Shown here in pieces: positions 44,635 to 52,253 of a stretch of 64,000 bases of DNA. The notes beneath the pieces were generated by a model. The model was not told where the DNA came from. It saw only the letters and a program-made list of their open reading frames with translations, and did not search any database. A program made the translations under genes and the position numbers. Location: positions 496,001-560,000 of the forward strand of contig NZ_MWMO01000002.1 of the NCBI RefSeq assembly GCF_002556635.1, in the 5' to 3' direction. The DNA is from Novosphingobium sp. PC22D (lineage in GTDB: Bacteria; Pseudomonadota; Alphaproteobacteria; Sphingomonadales; Sphingomonadaceae). Numbering within the stretch: position 1 is the first letter of the stretch; each line of letters starts with the position of its first letter.

Positions 44635-45126
44635 TCACGGCGCTACCCGGTCCCAGCCGACGATGATCCCCACGTCGCCGGGCATGAGTTCCGGCCATGT
44701 CACGATCTGGGCGGAAACGACGTAGCCGAGCGGGCCGAGTTCGGCCTCGATCAGCGCATGAACGCTCGCCGCCTCGCCGCACAGCGTGGCGCTCCACTGC
44801 GCTTCGTCGTTGTTGATCGCGCGACCGCGATCGGTGCAGAATTCGGACGGAAAGGTGTAGACGCGGATGCTCTTGAGCCCCCGCGACGCGGCCTGACCGA
44901 TCGTCGCGACGATCCGCTCGAGCACGGCACGATCGGCGACCCGGTTCATGAATTCGGCGCGCAGGGCCTCGACCTCGGCTTCGCGCCCGCCCTGGGCTTG
45001 ATTCCGAGAGCGGCGTTGCGCCTCGTAGGCGGCGTTCGCCACCGCGCGCATCGATTCGGCGGACGGTGGCGAAACGCCCGCAGGCGTGGTTTGGGAATCG
45101 TGTGGGACGGGAATTTCGTGCTTCAC
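44635..45126 (-). CDS. Hypothetical protein overlapping downstream of the FabI-like gene
   Basis: A 163-residue cytoplasmic-looking protein without membrane segments. A Pro/Ser-rich start is followed by a helical region (residues ~25-70) and a mixed alpha/beta part with VYTFPSEFCTDRGRAINN. The GTG at 45126, 4 nt after the FabI-like stop, is my choice; an in-frame start at 45156 would overlap that gene by 26 nt. The tight spacing implies co-translation with the reductase. I do not recognise a family. Confidence 0.55.
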   Translation of the reverse strand: MKHEIPVPHDSQTTPAGVSPPSAESMRAVANAAYEAQRRSRNQAQGGREAEVEALRAEFMNRVADRAVLERIVATIGQAASRGLKSIRVYTFPSEFCTDRGRAINNDEAQWSATLCGEAASVHALIEAELGPLGYVVSAQIVTWPELMPGDVGIIVGWDRVAP

Positions 45127-45130
45127 AAGA

Positions 45131-45901
45131 TCAACCCATGATGTTGACGCCGGCATCGACGTAGTGCGTATCGCCGGTCATCGCGCCCGACCGGTCGGAG
45201 ATGAGAAACGCGGTCAGCCAGCCGACGTCCTCGACCGTGACCTCGCGCTTGAGCGGCGAGCGTTCGCTGGCATGGGCGACGATCTCGTCGAAGTGGTGAA
45301 GCCCGCCCGCCGCGCGAGTCATGATCGGTCCCGGCGAGACCGCATTGACTCGCACCGCAGTGGGCCCGAGTTCATGGGCGAGAACCTTCACCGCCATTTC
45401 CAGCGCCGCCTTGGCGCAGCCCATCACCGCATAGCCATCGACCACGCGCGCGCCGCCGAGATAGCTCATCGCGATCAGGCTGCCTCCGGCGTTCATGATC
45501 GGCCGGACCGCACGCGCGGTGCGCACGAAGCTATGGCAGGACAAATCAAGCGCCTGCGCGAAGCTTTCGGCGGGGCAGTCGATCAGATCGCCGAGCGCAT
45601 CGGGCGGAGCGAAGGCGGCGGAGTGGATCACGAAATCGATCCCTCCCCAGCGCTCGGCAAGCGATCCGACCACGGCCTCGAGCGCGCCTTCCTCGCGAAA
45701 GTCCAGGATCGCGAGTTCGGATTCGAGTTCGTCGGCCAGCGGCTGAACCGCCGCCCGGGCCTTCTCGTTCACGCAGGTGAGAGCGAATTGCGTCCCGCAA
45801 TCGTGCAACACCCTGGCGCATCCCCAGGCAATGCTGCGGGCATCGGCCAGACCGATTATCAGGCCTTTCTTACCCGAAAGGGCAAGACCGTCGGACGCCA
45901 T
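45131..45901 (-). CDS. fabI: Enoyl-ACP reductase-like protein (FabI type)
   Basis: A 256-residue SDR-fold reductase with FabI features: GLIIGLADARSIAWGCARVLHDCG (FabI-type cofactor loop with Ser), FVIHSAAFAP, and the catalytic pair in SYLGGARVVDGYAVMGCAKAALE, where YxxMxxxK is the FabI active site. The C-terminus VDAGVNIMG is typical. It reduces trans-2-enoyl-ACP in fatty acid synthesis. The ATG at 45901 has GAAGGTGG upstream. It is shorter and more divergent than the main FabI of many bacteria, so it may be a second isoform; a distinct main copy elsewhere is possible. Overlaps closely with the unknown gene after it. Confidence 0.85.
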   Translation of the reverse strand: MASDGLALSGKKGLIIGLADARSIAWGCARVLHDCGTQFALTCVNEKARAAVQPLADELESELAILDFREEGALEAVVGSLAERWGGIDFVIHSAAFAPPDALGDLIDCPAESFAQALDLSCHSFVRTARAVRPIMNAGGSLIAMSYLGGARVVDGYAVMGCAKAALEMAVKVLAHELGPTAVRVNAVSPGPIMTRAAGGLHHFDEIVAHASERSPLKREVTVEDVGWLTAFLISDRSGAMTGDTHYVDAGVNIMG

Positions 45902-46119
45902 ACGTCGAACCACCTTCTGATCACAAAGTGTTTTGACGATTATTGGAGGCGCGTGGCCCCGGCGCCTTTCGTGGCGGCCTCTCTCCCGTTCCGGTATCGC
46001 CCCCGACGAGTCGGGAAGCCGAATGACTCTATCGAAGGTTTGAGGCCTTTGCCAGCATTCAGCCGGGCTCCTCGACGGGCATGCGAGACACGAGCGCGCC
46101 CGCGGTCCGGACGGCGGCG

Positions 46120-47004
46120 CTAGCGATCCGCGTCCTTGTCCCGTGCCGGCCGGTAGCGGATGAGGCCTTCCTGCGCCACATCGGCGACGAGTTGCCCCGA
46201 CCGGTCATAGATCGCGCCGCGCGCAAAGCCGCGCCCCTGCCCCGACCACGGGCTCTCCATCAGGTAGAGCAGCCATTCGCCGACCGGCGGCGTGCGATGG
46301 AACCACAGGGCATGGTCGAGGCTCGCGCCCTGGATCTCGGGCGAGAAAAACGCCATCTTGTGCGGCACGATCGCGGTCGAGATCAGGCCGAAATCGCTGA
46401 CGTAGGCGAGCGCGACGCGCGAGGTGGCGGCACTGGCTCCGAAAACCTCGGGAATGCGGAACCAGCCGTGCTGGCGCGCCAGTCCGCTTTCGTTCTTCCT
46501 GCCGCTGCTGATGCCTCCGGCCACGAGGTCGAACGCCTCGAAGCGGTCCGCGATGAAATCGGGTATCCGCGCGCCTTGCGATTGCAGCGCGTCGCGCATC
46601 GGCATGGCCTGTTCGGGGCCGGGAAGCTCGGGCATGCGCGCTGCATGCTCAAGACCGTCTTCGCGGTGCTGGAACGAAGCGGTCAGGTTGAGGATCGCCT
46701 TGCCATCCTGCTGCGCCACGACCCGCCGGTTGGCGAAGCTGCGTCCGTCGAAATCGCGCTCGACCCGGAAGATGATCGGCCGGCTCGCATCCCCCGCGCG
46801 CAGAAAATAGCCGTGGAGCGAGTGCGCCGGGCGATCTTCGCCCACCGTCCTGCCCGCCGCGGCGAGCGCCTGCGCGATCGCCTGCCCACCGAACACGCGT
46901 CCGCCGAGCCCGTCCGTCGCGGCGCCGCGGTAGAGATCGGCGTCGAGTTCCTCGACATCGAGCAAGTCCGCGATCTGCGCGGGAGGATTGAGTCTCTTGT
47001 TCAT
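46120..47004 (-). CDS. tesB: Acyl-CoA thioesterase II
   Basis: A 294-residue tandem hot-dog thioesterase of the TesB type. Signatures include DLYRGAATDGLGGRVFGGQAIAQAL near the N-terminus, HSLHGYFLRAGDASRPI, and the C-terminal domain ALAYVSDFGL and SLDHALWFHR with the catalytic Asp region, ending GLIRYRPARD. It hydrolyses medium- and long-chain acyl-CoA. The ATG at 47004 was preferred to a long upstream extension with no resemblance. It follows a MerR regulator by 16 nt in the fadL-fadD-merR-tesB run. Confidence 0.9.
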   Translation of the reverse strand: MNKRLNPPAQIADLLDVEELDADLYRGAATDGLGGRVFGGQAIAQALAAAGRTVGEDRPAHSLHGYFLRAGDASRPIIFRVERDFDGRSFANRRVVAQQDGKAILNLTASFQHREDGLEHAARMPELPGPEQAMPMRDALQSQGARIPDFIADRFEAFDLVAGGISSGRKNESGLARQHGWFRIPEVFGASAATSRVALAYVSDFGLISTAIVPHKMAFFSPEIQGASLDHALWFHRTPPVGEWLLYLMESPWSGQGRGFARGAIYDRSGQLVADVAQEGLIRYRPARDKDADR

Positions 47005-47020
47005 CTGTTCATCGCGCGCG

Positions 47021-47443
47021 TCATTCCGGTCCGTGGTCCTTGAGCCAGGATCTCGCCTCGGCCTCGATCCGGCGCAGTTCGTCCATCGTCTGATCGATCG
47101 CCTTGCGCTGCTGGCGCAATTCGCCGATCCGGTCAGAAACCCGCTCGATGAGCAGCTTGACCTGCTCCTTGTGCTCCGGATCGGCTTCGTAGAGATCAAG
47201 GAACTCGGCGATCTCGCGAATGGTAAAGCCCAGCCGCTTGCCGCGCAGGATAAGCTGCATGCGTCCCATCTCGCGCCGCGAATAGATCCGCGTGGTACCG
47301 ACTCGCTGCGGCCCGATCAGGCCCTTGTCCTCATAGAACCGCAAGGTCCGCATCGTCACGCCGAGTTCGCGCGCGGCCTCCTGGATGCCAAGGAATTCGC
47401 TTTCGCCATCAGGAGATAATGCCTCCGCCCGCCGTCTGCTCAC
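47021..47443 (-). CDS. MerR family transcriptional regulator
   Basis: A 140-residue regulator with a winged helix-turn-helix (residues ~17-85: FLGIQEAARELGVTMRTLRFYEDKGLIGPQRVGTTRIYSRREM) and a coiled-coil dimer helix (~95-135). No cysteine pair is present, so it is not a metal sensor of the classical kind; the group resembles acyl-CoA-responsive LiuR/FadR-like MerR proteins. The start overlaps the fadD stop (ATGA at 47440-47443) and tesB follows 16 nt later. Its position inside a fatty-acid operon suggests it senses an acyl-CoA and controls the same genes. Confidence 0.87.
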   Translation of the reverse strand: MSRRRAEALSPDGESEFLGIQEAARELGVTMRTLRFYEDKGLIGPQRVGTTRIYSRREMGRMQLILRGKRLGFTIREIAEFLDLYEADPEHKEQVKLLIERVSDRIGELRQQRKAIDQTMDELRRIEAEARSWLKDHGPE

Positions 47444-49140
47444 GAGGCGGTGCCGCCGGCCGCGCGACGCGCCGCCTCCTCGGCAACGAGGTCCTTCTTG
47501 GAGAGCTTGCCCACCAGAGTCTTGGGAAGACTATCGCGGAATTCGATCGACGAGGGCATCTCGATCTTGCTGATCCGTTCCTTGAGGAATTCCATCAGCT
47601 CATCCTGGCTCAGGGAGGCGCCTTCGCGCAAGGCCACAAAGGCCTTCGGCGACTGGCCGCGATACTCGTCTGGCACGCCGATCACGACAGCTTCGGACAC
47701 CGACGGATGCTCGTAGATCGCATCCTCGATGACCCGCGGATAGACATTGTAGCCGCTGCACAGGATCAGGTCCTTGATCCGGTCGACGAGGAACAGGTAC
47801 CCGTCCTCATCGAGATAGCCGATATCTCCGGTCCGCAACGCGCCGTCGACAAAGGTGCGCTCGGTCGCATCGGGCCTGTTCCAGTAGCCCTGCATCACTT
47901 GCGGACCGCGCGCGCAGACTTCGCCGCGTTCGCCCGTCGCCATGATCTTGTGCGGATCTTCGGAACCGCGAATCTCGAGCACGGTTCCGGGAAAGGCGGG
48001 GCCGCAGGAGTTGTCCTTGACCTGCCCTTCGAGCGGATTGCAGGCGATGATCGGGCTCGCCTCGGTCAAGCCATAGCCCTCGACGACGCGCACGCCGGTC
48101 CTGGTTTCGAAGGTCTGGCGCACGTCGAGCGGCAGCGGCGCGCCGCCCGAAATGCACACGCGCACCTGATCCATCGCGCCGTGCATGTCGACGCCGTTGA
48201 GCGCGGTGTAGAGCGTGGGAACACCGAAGAACTGGGTCGGCTTGGTCCGCCTGGCGGTATCGAGGAAAGACTTCATCTCGAAGCGTGGCAGCAGGATCAT
48301 CTCGGCGGCGGTATCCACCGAATAGTTGAGCACGGTCGTCAGCGCGAAGACGTGGAACATCGGCAGCACGCCGAGCGTGCGCTCCTGTCGCTCGGGCATG
48401 TGACCGACATGCGCGATCATCTGCGCCGAGTTGGCCGTGAGATTGGCGTGACTGAGCATCGCTCCCTTGGGCACGCCGGTGGTGCCGCCGGTATATTGCA
48501 GGATCGCGAGGTCATCGGGGTTCCGCTCGACCGGATCGGGAGCGGCATCGCGCGCGATGAGGTCTTCGAAACGCGCGAAGCGCAGGTCGTGCGGTTCGTG
48601 CGCGATGTCCTTGCGCTTGAACAGGCGATAGGCCCTGCCCTTCCAGCTCGGCAGCACGTCGGCGATCGGGCAGACCACCACGCGGGTGAGCTGGTGCTTG
48701 CCGACCAGCGGCGTCAGCTTGGGCAGCGACATCGCAAGGTCGGAGGCGATGATGACGCTCGCGCCCGAATCCTCGACGAGATGGCCCATCTCGCGCTCGG
48801 TGTAGAGCGGGTTCAGGTTCACCACCACGCCGCCGATCCGCAAGATCGCGAAGTAGCAGATGACGTAATAGGGCGTGTTCGGCAGGCACAGCCCGACCCG
48901 CATGCCGGGCCGCACGCCAAGGTCCTGCAGCCCGCGCGCCGCCTTGCGCGCAAGCTCGCCGATCTCGGCGTAGGTCCAGGTCCGGCCCATGAAATCTACG
49001 GCCGACCAGCCGCCGTGCCGCTCCACCGCATGATCGAGCAAGTCGGTAATGAGCCGCGGTGCGATCGGGGGCATTTCATCCGGCACGGGCGAAGCGCCCG
49101 CCGGGTCGATCTTGCCCCGAAACTGCGCCGCGGCCCCCAT
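47440..49140 (-). CDS. fadD: Long-chain acyl-CoA synthetase
   Basis: A 566-residue ANL-family ligase. The phosphate loop YTGGTTGVPKGAMLSH, YGLTEASP, and the hinge and lysine regions LRTGDIGYLDEDGYLFLVDRIKDLILCSGYNVYPRVIE and PKTLVGKLSKKDL are all present, so it is likely active. It forms fatty acyl-CoA using ATP. The start overlaps the fadL stop by one base (TGATG) and its stop overlaps merR, giving translational coupling along fadL-fadD-merR-tesB. It is slightly N-terminally extended relative to E. coli FadD. Confidence 0.95.
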   Translation of the reverse strand: MGAAAQFRGKIDPAGASPVPDEMPPIAPRLITDLLDHAVERHGGWSAVDFMGRTWTYAEIGELARKAARGLQDLGVRPGMRVGLCLPNTPYYVICYFAILRIGGVVVNLNPLYTEREMGHLVEDSGASVIIASDLAMSLPKLTPLVGKHQLTRVVVCPIADVLPSWKGRAYRLFKRKDIAHEPHDLRFARFEDLIARDAAPDPVERNPDDLAILQYTGGTTGVPKGAMLSHANLTANSAQMIAHVGHMPERQERTLGVLPMFHVFALTTVLNYSVDTAAEMILLPRFEMKSFLDTARRTKPTQFFGVPTLYTALNGVDMHGAMDQVRVCISGGAPLPLDVRQTFETRTGVRVVEGYGLTEASPIIACNPLEGQVKDNSCGPAFPGTVLEIRGSEDPHKIMATGERGEVCARGPQVMQGYWNRPDATERTFVDGALRTGDIGYLDEDGYLFLVDRIKDLILCSGYNVYPRVIEDAIYEHPSVSEAVVIGVPDEYRGQSPKAFVALREGASLSQDELMEFLKERISKIEMPSSIEFRDSLPKTLVGKLSKKDLVAEEAARRAAGGTAS

Positions 49141-50438
49141 CAGAACCGCACCCGCGCGCCGAGCGAGAAGACCAGCGCCGACGCGTCGCGAAGCTCGCCG
49201 TCGACCAGGACCGGCGTCTGCGCCGGAGTGCCGGCGTAGGCGGCGGTCGGACGGTCGATCGGAGCGTCCTTGAAGCTGATGTAGCTCGCCGCTGCGTCAA
49301 TGGTGAAGGCATCGCTCATTGCATAGCTCGTGCCGGCCGAGAAATTCCACCGGTCGGAATCGGGCACGCGCGCGTCGCGGTTGCCGTCCCGCGTCGGGGT
49401 TTCGCCATACTGGACGCCGCCGCGCACCGTCCACTGGGGCGAGACATCGTAATCGGCGCCGAACGCGAAGCTCCAGCTATCCTTGTAGTTCTCGGGAAGC
49501 TCGGTGTTGAGCGGCGAACCGAGGCGGATCGCGTCGAACTCGCCCCAGCCGTAGCGCACGGCCTGGGCATTGAGCGTGAGTTGCGGGGTCGCCTTGACGC
49601 GAACGCTGCCGATCGCCTGCCAGGGCGTGCTGAACTTCGCCTTGGTCGCGACCACACTGTTCTGCGCCGCGAGCGGACCGAGCAGTCCTTCGGTTGTGAC
49701 ATCGCCCTTGAGCGTGTGATCGACGCTCGACTTGTAGGCAAGGCCAAGTGTGACCGGGCCGCCGCGATACTGCGCGCCGACCGACCAGCCCACGTCCCAG
49801 CCATCGCCCGCGAGCGTCTGGTGCCCGTCGGGCAGGCCCGGCGCGAGCTGGGGCAGATAGTTACCGAGGCTGGCATCGACATATTCGACGTTGAGCCCGC
49901 CGCCGATGCTCAACTCGGGGGTAACCATGACCGCGACGGTGGGCTGGATGTCGAAGGTCCGCAGCTTGGTCTTGTCCGCGGTGTAGCGGACCCAGCTATC
50001 CTCGGCGTAGTTGGTGGTGAAATTGAACGGCGCGCTCACCGCGAGGCCGACCGCCACCTTTCCGAATCCGTAAGCGACCGCGCCCGAAGGCAAGACGCCG
50101 TTGTTGATCGGGTTCTTGGCCACCGGATTTCCGCCGACCGGCGCGGGCGCCGATCCCGGACGGACGATCACCGAGCCCTCGTCGACCACTTTCCCGCGCG
50201 GGACGATCGCGCTGACATGGACGCTGGCTTCGCCGCCTTCGATGCCGCCGATCGCGGCGGGATTCCACCAGATCGATTCGACCCCGGTATCAGCCGCCTC
50301 GCCCGAAAAGGCGCGGCCCTGGCCGCGAACCGACTGCTCCTGAAGGTAGAACGCCTGGGCGCTCGCGACTGTCGAAAATCCCAGCCCGGCAGCGGCGACC
50401 GCCGCGCCCGCGAGGATACGGTCTTTGTAAGACTTCAT
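49140..50438 (-). CDS. fadL: FadL/OmpP1 family outer-membrane fatty acid transporter
   Basis: A 432-residue 14-strand barrel with a signal peptide ending TVASAQA. The mature start AFYLQEQSVRGQGRAFSGEAADTGVESIWWNPAAIGGIEGGE matches the FadL hatch region (N-terminal plug with the NPA motif), and strands alternate to a terminal Phe (GARVRF). It takes up long-chain fatty acids or other hydrophobic molecules. The ATG at 50438 has GGAGAG upstream. First gene of the run with fadD, merR and tesB. Confidence 0.93.
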   Translation of the reverse strand: MKSYKDRILAGAAVAAAGLGFSTVASAQAFYLQEQSVRGQGRAFSGEAADTGVESIWWNPAAIGGIEGGEASVHVSAIVPRGKVVDEGSVIVRPGSAPAPVGGNPVAKNPINNGVLPSGAVAYGFGKVAVGLAVSAPFNFTTNYAEDSWVRYTADKTKLRTFDIQPTVAVMVTPELSIGGGLNVEYVDASLGNYLPQLAPGLPDGHQTLAGDGWDVGWSVGAQYRGGPVTLGLAYKSSVDHTLKGDVTTEGLLGPLAAQNSVVATKAKFSTPWQAIGSVRVKATPQLTLNAQAVRYGWGEFDAIRLGSPLNTELPENYKDSWSFAFGADYDVSPQWTVRGGVQYGETPTRDGNRDARVPDSDRWNFSAGTSYAMSDAFTIDAAASYISFKDAPIDRPTAAYAGTPAQTPVLVDGELRDASALVFSLGARVRF

Positions 50439-50491
50439 ACGACTTCTCTCCGGTATGCTTTTCTTCTTGTTCTACGAATCCAAACGGCTGA

Positions 50492-50926
50492 TCAGCGAAT
50501 GCGTTTCCAGGTCTGCGTTTTGCAGAGCGGCCAGACGATGCAGCCCTTGAGCTTGAGCGAGTTGGCCCCGGTCGGCGTGATCGTGCCCTTGTAGGTGCCG
50601 CCGTCCTCGGGGTTGTAGACAGACCCTCCCGTCCACTTGCCGTCGTCGCGCTCGAAGCCCGACAGGATCATCAGACCCTTGAGCTTGCGGCCGCGCTTCG
50701 ACTCGTCCTTGTTCTCGGTGTCGCGCAGCTCCGGGTTCTTCCGAATGTTGTCGGAATCGATCAGGCGACCGCAGATCGAGGCGCCGCACGGCGCGATCTC
50801 GACCACGCCGTTCTTCGACGGCGTGCGCCATTTACCGATCACGGAATCCGCTTCGTCGGCGAAAGCGGGACTTGCGGCCAGCAGCGCCGAAACCATTCCC
50901 AGCGCCGTGGGTAATACCAATCGCAT
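50492..50926 (-). CDS. DUF2147 family exported protein
   Basis: A 144-residue protein with a signal peptide ending LLAASPAFAD (residue ~23). The mature part SVIGKWRTPSKNGVVEIAPCGASICGRLI, a central GLMILSGFERDDGKWTGGSVYNPEDGGTYKG and the end LKLKGCIVWPLCKTQTWKRI are diagnostic for DUF2147. Four Cys could make two disulfides. The ATG at 50926 has AAGGAAAGG upstream; earlier in-frame starts lack it. It is upstream of fadL on the same strand with a 53-nt gap, so it might share the promoter. Function unknown. Confidence 0.85.
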   Translation of the reverse strand: MRLVLPTALGMVSALLAASPAFADEADSVIGKWRTPSKNGVVEIAPCGASICGRLIDSDNIRKNPELRDTENKDESKRGRKLKGLMILSGFERDDGKWTGGSVYNPEDGGTYKGTITPTGANSLKLKGCIVWPLCKTQTWKRIR

Positions 50927-51116
50927 GTGGGACCTTTCCTTCATCACTCTCCGTCCGGTCCGGGCCGCCGTTCCTTCGCGGGACACAGCGCTCGCATCGA
51001 CCGTCGGGACTCGGTCTAGCGCAAAATTTGCTTGACGTATAGGGAAAGAATCGCACCTTAAGGGAAGTTGATCGGCGGCAACTGAATCGCGCGCCGGCCG
51101 ATTGTGGAGAGTTTGC

Positions 51117-52253
51117 ATGCAAAGCGTCGTCATCGCGGGTTTCGCCCGCTCCCCCTTTCACCCGGCCAACAAGGGCGCTCTCGCCAGGGTCCGCCCCGAC
51201 GACCTGGCCGCGCAAGTGATCCGCGGCCTGATCGCGCGCACCGGCGTCGATCCCGCCGGCATCGAGGACCTGATCCTGGGCTGCGCCTTTCCCGAGGGCG
51301 AGCAGGGCCTGAACGTCGCCCGCCTGATCGGCCTGCTTGCCGACCTGCCGCTCTCGGTCGGCGGGATGACCGTCAACCGCTTCTGCGGCTCCTCGATGAG
51401 CGCGATCCACATCGCCATGGGCCAGATCGCGGTCGGCGCGGGTGAGGCGTTCATCTGCGCGGGCGTCGAATCGATGAGCCGCGTGCCGATGATGGGCTAC
51501 AATCCGCTGCCCAATCCCCAACTCGCGCAGAAGAGCGCAGTCTACATGAGCATGGGCGAGACGGCCGAGAACGTTGCCACCAAGTATCAGATACCGCGCG
51601 CCGAACAGGAAGCGCTCGCCGCCGAGAGCCACAAGCGCGCCGCCGCGGCGCGTGACGCGGGCCGTTTTGCCGACGAAATCGTTCCGATCGAGACCCGGGA
51701 CGGCACCGTCAGCCAGGACGGCACGATCCGCGCAGGCACGAGTGCAGACGATCTCGCTGCGCTCAAGCCTGCGTTCGACAAGGACGGCACTGTAACCGCC
51801 GGGACCTCCTCTCCCCTCACTGACGGCGCCAGTGCCGTCCTTGTCACGACCGAAGACTATGCCAGGGCACACGGGCTGCCGATCCTCGCCCGCGTCAAGT
51901 CGGTCGCGATCTCGGGCTGCGCGCCCGAGACGATGGGCCTCGGCCCGATCGAATCGAGCCGCAAGGCGCTTGCGCGCGCGGGAATTTCCACGAGCGATCT
52001 CGCCGTGGTCGAACTCAACGAGGCCTTCGCCAGCCAGGCGATCGCCTGCATGCGCGACCTCGGCCTCGACGCCGCCAAGACCAACATCGATGGCGGCGCG
52101 ATCGCGCTGGGCCATCCGCTCGGCGCGACCGGCGCGCGCATCGTTGGCAAGGCGGCCTCGCTGCTCAAGCGTGAAGGCGGCAGGTATGCGCTCGCCACCC
52201 AGTGCATCGGCGGCGGCCAAGGCGTCGCCACGGTGCTGGAGGCGGCGGAATGA
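51117..52253 (+). CDS. fadA: Acetyl-CoA acyltransferase (thiolase)
   Basis: A 378-residue thiolase. The nucleophilic Cys90 is in [12 protein letters not shown], the NEAF loop ([10 protein letters not shown]), [11 protein letters not shown] with the catalytic His, and the second Cys in [10 protein letters not shown] are present. It cleaves 3-ketoacyl-CoA in beta-oxidation. The ATG at 51117 has GGAGAG 8-10 nt upstream. Its stop overlaps the next start (ATGA at 52250-52253). First gene of fadA-fadN-fadE; it is divergent from the DUF2147/fadL side across 190 nt that should hold both promoters. Confidence 0.94.
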   Translation: MQSVVIAGFARSPFHPANKGALARVRPDDLAAQVIRGLIARTGVDPAGIEDLILGCAFPEGEQGLNVARLIGLLADLPLSVGGMTVNRFCGSSMSAIHIAMGQIAVGAGEAFICAGVESMSRVPMMGYNPLPNPQLAQKSAVYMSMGETAENVATKYQIPRAEQEALAAESHKRAAAARDAGRFADEIVPIETRDGTVSQDGTIRAGTSADDLAALKPAFDKDGTVTAGTSSPLTDGASAVLVTTEDYARAHGLPILARVKSVAISGCAPETMGLGPIESSRKALARAGISTSDLAVVELNEAFASQAIACMRDLGLDAAKTNIDGGAIALGHPLGATGARIVGKAASLLKREGGRYALATQCIGGGQGVATVLEAAE

